NCBI GenBank assembly: GCA_020056635.1
Contig: JAGVHI010000022.1
Location: forward strand, 1 to 53,847
Source of the DNA: an archaeon
GTDB taxonomy: Archaea; Micrarchaeota; Micrarchaeia; Anstonellales; Anstonellaceae
Length of the DNA: 53,847 bases
Reading direction: 5' to 3'
A model generated the notes under the pieces. That model did no database searches and was not told the DNA's origin. It saw only the letters and a program-made list of their open reading frames with translations. Positions 48,902-53,847 of this stretch are shown here, one piece after another. Positions within the stretch are counted from its first letter, which is position 1, and every line of letters begins with the position of its first letter. Position numbers and translations under genes: made by a program.

Positions 48902-50353
48902 ATGCAGCATGAGGAGAGGCTCTGGCTTATTGCGCTATTATTGCTGACAATTCTTGTGCGCCTCCCATTCCTCGGGCTGCAGGCGCTTGTGCTTGATGAG
49001 GCGCTCTATGCGGGCATTATCGATGAAACAATAGCGCATCCGCAGGCGATTCCGCACTATTTGGGGCAGGAGGTGGCATGGAGGCCGCCGCTCTTTTTCT
49101 TCGCTTATGCGCCGTTTGCGGACGCGCTTCTCAAGTCAGGGCTGCAAACTGAGGTCGCGTACAGGCTTCCTTCCGCAATACTAGGCACGATAAATGTGCT
49201 TCTTGTGTACCTGTTTGCAAGGAGGCTGTGGGGCAGGGATGTGGCTTTTGCCGCAAGCGCGCTGTTTTCCGGAAGCGGGCTTGTGATTTATGTGAACTCG
49301 ACAGTGCTTGCAGACACGCTCCTGCTCACGTTCATCATGCTTGCGATGAACTTCTATGTGCTTGGGCAGCAGGAGAGGAGGCTGTTCCTTGCTGCAGGGG
49401 TTTTTGCCGCCTGCGCGTTTTTGGTGAAAACAGTCGTAGCGCTCATAATCCCAGTCCTTGCAGTCTCGTATTTTGCCACCAGGGAAAGGGGGGCGCTCCT
49501 TGACAAATATTTCATTGCATCGTTTTTCATCCTCGCGCTCGCGGCGGGAGGATATTTCCTTGCGTTTGAAGACAGGCAGGCGATAGTTGATGAGTACCTG
49601 CATAACGCTACGGACAAGCTCCCGTCAGCAGATGCAGGGGGGGCGCTTGAGCGGCTGATGCGCTCTGCCATACCATTTGTCGCGCTCTCGTTCTACATGG
49701 TCGGGTTCTATGTCAGCGGCGCATGGCAGCTTAGGGGGGATTATTTCGTGCTTGCCTGGCTTGCGATGGGGATTTTCGCGCTTTTCGGCGGGCAGTGGAT
49801 GCCGTGGTATTTCATGCCCATAGCCCCGATGCTGTCCGTGTGCGCAGGCCACTTGTTTGCAAAGGGCGGGCTGAATGTGCTGGGAAAGGCGGTGATTGCC
49901 GCCTGCATCGTTGCGATGGTCGGCAGCACGTATTGGGTTATGTCAAGCCTTGATTTTGGCGCGAACGGGGAGAGGGATGCTGGAATTTACCTTGCAGGGA
50001 AGGAGAACGTGCTTGTTGCAGGGTCGTATTCGCCAAGCGTGGTGTTTTACAAAAACCATTTCGATGGGAAGGGGGGGCGGGGGCTCTGCTGGAGCATTCC
50101 TGGCGAGGGGTCGAATATCACGAACCCCGAATACATGGTCAGGGTTGCGCAGGATTATGCCGGCTTAAATAGCACGAAGCTTACAGACATATTCTGGAGA
50201 AAGGCGGAATTCGGGCTGCCGTGCAGCTTTGCAAGTTTCAAGTACATATCCGTGAAGAGGGCTGATGTTAGCGGGCTGCTGGAAAACGGTTACATTGCTG
50301 AGAAGGAGTTTGAAAACAACGTGACTGTGCTAAGAAGAATACAGGCAGCCTAG
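48902..50353 (+). CDS. GT39/ArnT-like membrane glycosyltransferase
   Basis: The 483-residue polytopic protein resembles dolichyl-phosphate-mannose protein mannosyltransferases (PMT_2, GT39). The first span is followed by RLPFLGLQALVLDEALYAG with the acidic DE pair in the first outer loop. Then come WRPPLFFFAYAPF, AYRLPSAILGTINVLLVYL and about ten hydrophobic segments. The C-terminal part (from about 370) is a soluble outer domain with two cysteines (LCWSIPGEG and LPCSFASF). It should transfer a lipid-linked sugar to extracellular targets, and the neighbouring pilin-like proteins are obvious candidates. ATG 48902 is leaderless, 27 nt from a TATA element. Confidence 0.85.
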   Translation: MQHEERLWLIALLLLTILVRLPFLGLQALVLDEALYAGIIDETIAHPQAIPHYLGQEVAWRPPLFFFAYAPFADALLKSGLQTEVAYRLPSAILGTINVLLVYLFARRLWGRDVAFAASALFSGSGLVIYVNSTVLADTLLLTFIMLAMNFYVLGQQERRLFLAAGVFAACAFLVKTVVALIIPVLAVSYFATRERGALLDKYFIASFFILALAAGGYFLAFEDRQAIVDEYLHNATDKLPSADAGGALERLMRSAIPFVALSFYMVGFYVSGAWQLRGDYFVLAWLAMGIFALFGGQWMPWYFMPIAPMLSVCAGHLFAKGGLNVLGKAVIAACIVAMVGSTYWVMSSLDFGANGERDAGIYLAGKENVLVAGSYSPSVVFYKNHFDGKGGRGLCWSIPGEGSNITNPEYMVRVAQDYAGLNSTKLTDIFWRKAEFGLPCSFASFKYISVKRADVSGLLENGYIAEKEFENNVTVLRRIQAA

Positions 50354-50679
50354 CAGGCGTCGCTTATCCCGGACTGCAGCGTGTTTAGGACCTGGGGGGT
50401 GATGGTTGCGATAATAAGCCCGATTAGCGCGCCTGTGAGGCAGGAGGTCGCCCATACATTTGCGCGGGCGCGGGTTTCTGCGCCCATCATCTGGCCTGCA
50501 GCATAGATTACCGCTGCAAGCGTAATCATGAGCATCGCTGCCACAGGAACAAGGTCTTTTACGCCCACGCACAGGTTGTATAGGGCGGATGAGAGGGCAG
50601 AGGTCTGCGCAGCAGCCAGGTTGAGCAATAGGGCAAATGCCAATGCCGCAAGCCTGATTCTCAGTGTGCCTGTTTCCAT
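50350..50679 (-). CDS. VirB2/TrbC-like pilin candidate 2
   Basis: The 109-residue protein starts at ATG 50679 behind GTGAT. It has a signal peptide (AALAFALLLNLAAA), a polar stretch with one cysteine (YNLCVGVKDL), then two long hydrophobic helices separated by GQMMGAETRARANVWATSC. It ends with a lone Cys (ISDAC). Signal peptide, two helices and a short positively charged loop are the layout of VirB2/TrbC conjugative pilins and of archaeal Ced/Ted pilins. It is a close paralogue of the upstream gene, with an almost identical loop. It overlaps the stop of the glycosyltransferase gene by 4 nt. Confidence 0.75.
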   Translation of the reverse strand: METGTLRIRLAALAFALLLNLAAAQTSALSSALYNLCVGVKDLVPVAAMLMITLAAVIYAAGQMMGAETRARANVWATSCLTGALIGLIIATITPQVLNTLQSGISDAC

Positions 50680-50689
50680 TCTAATCACG

Positions 50690-51034
50690 CTAGGGGGTTG
50701 GTGTGCATGAGATGTCAAAGCCGGATATTTGCGCAAGCACGGTTGGCGCGATTGCGACTATCAGGACCCCGATTAGCGCGCCTGTGAGGCATGCCGTGGC
50801 CCATACGTTGGCCCTTGCGCGGGTTTCTGCGCCCATCATCTGGCCTGCCGCGTATATGACGCCCGCAAGCACTAGCATGAGCATCGATGCCACAGGAACA
50901 AGTGACATTATGCCAGCGCACAGGTTCGCCATCGCCTCGCTGACCGAGGCAGTGGGGTTGGAAGATTGAGCGAATGGAATGGAAAATAGCGCGAAAATTG
51001 CCAATGCAGCCTTCGCCACGGAAAGAAACCTCAT
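50690..51034 (-). CDS. VirB2/TrbC-like pilin candidate 1
   Basis: The 114-residue protein has a signal peptide (KAALAIFALFSIPFAQS), a segment MANLCAGIMSLVPVASMLML as first helix, the loop GQMMGAETRARANVWATAC and a second helix LTGALIGVLIVAIAPTVLA. It ends FDISCTPTP. The two cysteines (in NLC and ISC) match positions in its paralogue 10 nt downstream, so an interlinking disulfide is possible. A CTTTAAATACCC element near 51065-51076 precedes the gene with a short leader. A partner role for the VirB6-like array 25 kb away is inferred from family analogy only. Confidence 0.78.
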   Translation of the reverse strand: MRFLSVAKAALAIFALFSIPFAQSSNPTASVSEAMANLCAGIMSLVPVASMLMLVLAGVIYAAGQMMGAETRARANVWATACLTGALIGVLIVAIAPTVLAQISGFDISCTPTP

Positions 51035-51146
51035 CGTATCGCCAGATGGTATTGGCGAGAAAGGGTATTTAAAGCAGTATTTTGCGCCCGACCCCGCACG
51101 CTGTTTTTATAAATATGAGGAGAGAAATGGCGTTAGGTAGGTTTGA

Positions 51147-51821
51147 TTGACAACCGTAAAATACCATGGGCACTCGTGCTTTGAGATCGAGAGCAGCACG
51201 CACAGGCTGTTTATCGACATATTCACTGGCAAGGAGGTGGATGGGAAGGAGAGGCTGCTCCCAAACACGCTTTCCCCTGCCAGCGTGAAGGCTGCTGATG
51301 TTATTTTCATAACGCAGGAGAATGAGGACCACTGCGACGTTGCGGCAGTGACTGAGATATCCGACCGGACAAAGGCGCAGGTGGTGGCGCCACAAGCAGC
51401 GCTTGACAAACTTAAGATATCGGATAGGTTTAAGGTTGCGGTAAAGGCAGGTGACAAGTTCAAGGTGCGGGGGCTTGATGTTGAGGTTGTCCGCGCATAC
51501 CACCCCCAGGCAAAGGAATCGGTCGGCTATCTGTTCAAGCTGCCGGGGCTTACAATTTACCACGCGGGGGACACTTACAAGTACACTGAGATGGCAACGA
51601 TAAAGGCCGATTTGGTGATGGTGCCGATTGGCGGCTCGACCACGATGGACGCGTTTTCAGCAAGCGAAGTGGTCAAGGAAATCAAGCCCAGGTGGGCGAT
51701 CCCGATGCACTACGACACGCACGAGAAGATACGCGTTGATGAGATGAGCGAATTTACAGAAGGGCTCGGGAACGTGAAACCAGTGGTGCTTCGGCCCGGG
51801 CAGGCAGTCAGCCTGAAATGA
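51147..51821 (+). CDS. MBL-fold protein with a degenerate metal site
   Basis: The 224-residue protein has the same fold as UPF0173 hydrolases (VKYHGHSCFEIES, YHAGDTYKYTEM, IPMHYDTHEK). However, the HxHxDH motif is replaced by FITQENEDHCD, losing the first two His ligands while keeping Asp-His. The later His (AYHPQ), Asp (AGDT) and His (MHYD) remain. The enzyme may bind one metal, be non-catalytic or have a different role. The start is TTG 51147; a TTTTTATAAAT element lies near 51105-51115. It is followed 25 nt later by the SecB-like gene. Confidence 0.85.
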   Translation: MTTVKYHGHSCFEIESSTHRLFIDIFTGKEVDGKERLLPNTLSPASVKAADVIFITQENEDHCDVAAVTEISDRTKAQVVAPQAALDKLKISDRFKVAVKAGDKFKVRGLDVEVVRAYHPQAKESVGYLFKLPGLTIYHAGDTYKYTEMATIKADLVMVPIGGSTTMDAFSASEVVKEIKPRWAIPMHYDTHEKIRVDEMSEFTEGLGNVKPVVLRPGQAVSLK

Positions 51822-51846
51822 AATTGCGATTTGCGAGGTGTTTTGG

Positions 51847-52251
51847 ATGATAGTAGGCGGGAAAATTACCTCTGTTGAGGCAAAAAGGAACAATGACGCA
51901 GAAATCAAAGGGCTTGACATCAACATAGCCGTTGATGATGTGAAAGCGACAGGGGAGAATGTGGAGGTATACTACACGTATGCGGCCACGTACCAGGAAG
52001 GGGTTGGCTCGCTGAAAATTACAGGCGTGCTCAATGCAAAAGAGGAGCCAAAAACTGCCAAGGAGATTGCAGACACTTGGAAAAAGGATAAGAAATTGCC
52101 AGATGTGTTTGCAGAGGTCGTGCTAAATACGGTGAATTTCACATGCGGCACGAACGGAACGCTTGTGGTAAGGCCGGTGAACCTGTCCCCGCCGATGATT
52201 CCACCCAGGATTCAGATTGCCAAGGGCGGCGCTGCGGGAAAACAGCAATAA
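51847..52251 (+). CDS. Possible SecB-like or uncharacterised archaeal protein
   Basis: The 134-residue beta-rich protein starts MIVGGKITSVEAKRNNDAEI and contains VEVYYTYAATYQEGVGSLKI and GVLNAKEEPKTAKEIADTW. Its C-terminal region has FAEVVLNTVNFTCGTNGTL and VNLSPPMIPPRIQIAK. The pattern of beta-strands followed by a C-terminal helix and a Pro-rich loop resembles SecB-related proteins of archaea (MJ0357 type), but this is by-eye similarity. ATG 51847 is preceded by GAGGTG (51834-51839), 7 nt upstream. It appears co-transcribed with the MBL gene. Confidence 0.6.
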   Translation: MIVGGKITSVEAKRNNDAEIKGLDINIAVDDVKATGENVEVYYTYAATYQEGVGSLKITGVLNAKEEPKTAKEIADTWKKDKKLPDVFAEVVLNTVNFTCGTNGTLVVRPVNLSPPMIPPRIQIAKGGAAGKQQ

Positions 52252-52320
52252 TGGGGGGTTAGGCAAGGGCGCGCTTTGCCCTTTTTCTATATTTCCAGTC
52301 CCAGTCTAGCTTGGCTGCAG

Positions 52321-53190
52321 TCAAATTTTAATTTTCATTCCGTCTTTTGCAATTTTTACCTTCGGAAAAATAGCCCTTGCCTGCTCTGCAAGCAGTTTTG
52401 CATCAGCGTAGCGGGAAGAGATGTGTGTGAGCACAAGTTTCCTTGCCTTCGCTGCGGCCGCCATTCGTGCCGCATCTGTGCAAGTAGAGTGCTTCCGCTC
52501 GCGCGCTTCAGCTTCCATTTTCTCATCGAATGTGGATTCGTGGACGAGCAAATCAGCCTTTGATGCGAATTGCGCCAGCGGCTCGAAATATGGGCAATCG
52601 CCCGAATAGCATATTTTCTTCCCCTTCACTTCCCTGGAAACCTGCGATAATTTCACCTTTTTCCCGCTTATTTCAAGCTCGCCCAGTTTCTGTATTTGCG
52701 TGAACATCGGGCCGCGCAACCCCAGCCCCTTTGCTTTCGCCTCGTTGAACTTCCTCCTTGCATTTTCCTGGAGAAGGAACGCATAGCTCTCGGTTGCGTG
52801 CGGATTCTGCATCGCTTTGAATGTAAAATCCTGGAATTTGTATTCGAATCCATCCCGAAGCTGCATGAATTGAACAAACGGGAACTCGCGCATGAAGCTC
52901 TCGGTGCCATTTGGCCCGAATATGAGAAGTTTTTGCTCTGGAGTGCGCCCAGACAATTTCATCGTTTCGAGGAGCCCGGGCAAGCCCAGAACATGGTCTA
53001 GGTGCAAATGCGAGATGAAAATAGCCTTGATTTTCATTATGCTTAGCCCGAATTTCATCATCTGGCGCTGCGTGCCCTCTGCGCAGTCAAACAGGAGCAA
53101 ATCTCCCTCGCGCTTTACCGCGATTGAGGAGAGGTTCCGCTCGCGGGAGGGGATTGATGCGCTTGTTCCGAGGAATGTTATTTCAAACAT
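52321..53190 (-). CDS. rnz: Ribonuclease Z (tRNA 3' endonuclease)
   Basis: RNase Z removes the 3' trailer of tRNA precursors. The 289-residue protein begins MFEITFLGTSASIPSRERNL, has the metal-binding SHLHLDHVLGLPGLL, a GPNGTESF block, an exosite-like region (QNARRKFNEAKAKGLGLRGP), SGDCPYFEP, LVHESTFDE and LTHISSRY. All are typical of the short archaeal/bacterial enzyme. The ATG at 53190 lies 26.5 nt from a TCATAAAC element (53213-53220, minus strand), so the mRNA is apparently leaderless. Confidence 0.95.
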   Translation of the reverse strand: MFEITFLGTSASIPSRERNLSSIAVKREGDLLLFDCAEGTQRQMMKFGLSIMKIKAIFISHLHLDHVLGLPGLLETMKLSGRTPEQKLLIFGPNGTESFMREFPFVQFMQLRDGFEYKFQDFTFKAMQNPHATESYAFLLQENARRKFNEAKAKGLGLRGPMFTQIQKLGELEISGKKVKLSQVSREVKGKKICYSGDCPYFEPLAQFASKADLLVHESTFDEKMEAEARERKHSTCTDAARMAAAAKARKLVLTHISSRYADAKLLAEQARAIFPKVKIAKDGMKIKI

Positions 53191-53239
53191 GGAGTAGGTT
53201 GGGAGTTGGAGAGTTTATGAATGTAAGCGAGTAGGGATA

Positions 53240-53277
53240 TAAAAAAATTAGAAATCGCCAGCCCAAATAAGCTGGCG
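53240..53277 (-). terminator. Hairpin plus T-run after the two-repeat protein gene
   Basis: On the minus strand CGCCAGC (53277-53271) pairs with GCTGGCG (53262-53256) across an 8-nt loop. A TTTTTTT run (53247-53241) follows 8 nt after the stem. It lies 17 nt downstream of the stop at 53295. Confidence 0.5.
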
Positions 53278-53294
53278 AGCTTTTTCAAAAAAAT

Positions 53295-53510
53295 TCAAGC
53301 GTTTTTCAGCTTCGCCTTGTAGACGTAGCCGTCCTTCCCGAGATAGTACATGTAGCCGCCCTGCTTGTCGACCTTCTCTGAGCCGATCTTCTTCTTGCGA
53401 CCGCTCTTGTTGTGCTTCATCGGCGCTGCCCATACATAGCCGTCCTTGCCGATGTAGTAGAGGTAGCCGTCCTCTCGCTTGATTTTTTCACTGCCTACTT
53501 TCTGTCCCAT
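53295..53510 (-). CDS. Small two-repeat archaeal protein
   Basis: The 71-residue protein from ATG 53510 consists of two copies of a unit of about 30 residues: GSEKIKREDGYLYYIGKDGY and GSEKVDKQGGYMYYLGKDGY, each followed by a basic strand (VWAAPMKHN and VYKAKLKN). Similar short proteins with a GYLYFIDKDGDV-like core are widespread in DPANN archaea. Function unknown. The second copy is shortened. The upstream GGGAGGTG (7 nt) and a TTTATAAAC element near 53556-53566 support expression. A hairpin terminator follows. Confidence 0.8.
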   Translation of the reverse strand: MGQKVGSEKIKREDGYLYYIGKDGYVWAAPMKHNKSGRKKKIGSEKVDKQGGYMYYLGKDGYVYKAKLKNA

Positions 53511-53611
53511 TATATACACCTCCCAAAATTACAATCTGCAGGGATGCTTTCGAGGTAATGTTTTATAAACGTTATCTCGGAGACGGGGTAGAATACGTCG
53601 GAACGCGGGAT

Positions 53612-53845
53612 TTATCGTCGGTTGCGCAGGTAGAACCAGCCTGCAGCCACGAGGAAGAGGATAAGAAGGACGGCACCTGCAAGCGCAGTTGAGCCAAGGA
53701 GCGGCACCTCGGGCAGCTTGCCGCCTTGGGATTTTGCAGGGGGCGAAATTAGTGCGGAGAGGGTCGCGCCCGAAGAGGAATTGTTTTCGCCCCCGGAGAT
53801 GCTTGATGAGAGCGCATCCTGCGCAGCCCCCACAAGCTCCTCTGC
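53612..53845 (-). CDS. C-terminal part of a membrane-anchored surface protein (partial)
   Basis: The minus-strand frame is open to the window end and ends at 53612. The visible 77 residues are Ser/Gly-rich (SSSISGGENNSSSGATLSAL) with a Pro linker. A single hydrophobic helix (STALAGAVLLILFLVAAGWF) and a basic YLRNRR tail follow. This is the C-terminal anchor of a secreted or S-layer-like protein whose main part lies outside the window. No complete domain is visible. Confidence 0.6.
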   Translation of the reverse strand, partial: AEELVGAAQDALSSSISGGENNSSSGATLSALISPPAKSQGGKLPEVPLLGSTALAGAVLLILFLVAAGWFYLRNRR

Positions 53846-53847
53846 AA

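Noticed and set aside
1-53847. CRISPR arrays, insertion sequences, tRNA or rRNA genes
   Set aside because: I saw no regularly spaced repeats, no terminal inverted repeats with a transposase and no cloverleaf-like sequence in the short intergenic gaps. This is by eye only; a tRNAscan or CRISPR search could still find something.

Overview
This window comes from an archaeal chromosome, most likely a DPANN lineage (Diapherotrites/Micrarchaeota-like; an inference from gene content, not a placement). Archaeal markers are deoxyhypusine synthase, family B DNA polymerase, replication factor C large subunit, the HMG-CoA synthase/thiolase/DUF35 cluster, an archaeal YchF-type and a DRG-type GTPase, class III signal peptides, CARDB surface proteins and TATA-box promoters. 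At least thirteen start codons lie 25-28 nt from the centre of an A/T-rich TATA-like element, so first genes of operons appear to be leaderless, while internal genes carry GGTG/GAGG Shine-Dalgarno sequences.

Layout. 1-4772: Fe-S assembly operon sufB (5' truncated by the window edge, interrupted by a complete intein)-sufC-sufS-sufU. 4781-9212: deoxyhypusine synthase, an HTH gene remnant, two adjoining cysteine-rich paralogues, an MBL-fold hydrolase and NAD kinase. 9269-26013: the most unusual block. On the minus strand lie a 2341-residue membrane-anchored protein, a 57-residue membrane protein and a lipoprotein with a lytic-transglycosylase-like domain. Diverging from them on the plus strand are six consecutive polytopic membrane proteins that share two sequence signatures and resemble VirB6/TrbL/CedA channel proteins. 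Two VirB2/TrbC-like pilin candidates sit separately at 50350-51034. Together they suggest a conjugation- or DNA-import-like machine. No VirB4/HerA/VirD4 ATPase is present in the window.

26031-34083: a DUF1405 membrane protein, three secreted CARDB proteins and DNA polymerase B. 34153-39084: a PIN protein, a single-span membrane protein, then an XRE-type regulator followed by the mevalonate-entry cluster (HMG-CoA synthase, a small ORF, thiolase, DUF35), which presumably feeds isoprenoid lipid synthesis. 39118-46179: a class III pilin-like protein, DRG GTPase, superoxide dismutase, YchF GTPase and RFC large subunit around one palindromic TATA box, an ACT-domain protein and a DsbA-like lipoprotein.

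46226-53847: an archaeal HTH regulator, a four-gene overlapping operon of type IV pilin-like proteins, a GT39-like glycosyltransferase, the VirB2-like pair, a degenerate MBL-fold protein, a SecB-like protein, RNase Z, a small two-repeat protein, and the C-terminus of a membrane-anchored protein cut by the window end. I saw no rRNA, tRNA, CRISPR array or insertion sequence. Apart from 5765-6182, there is no gap over 300 bases without a gene.
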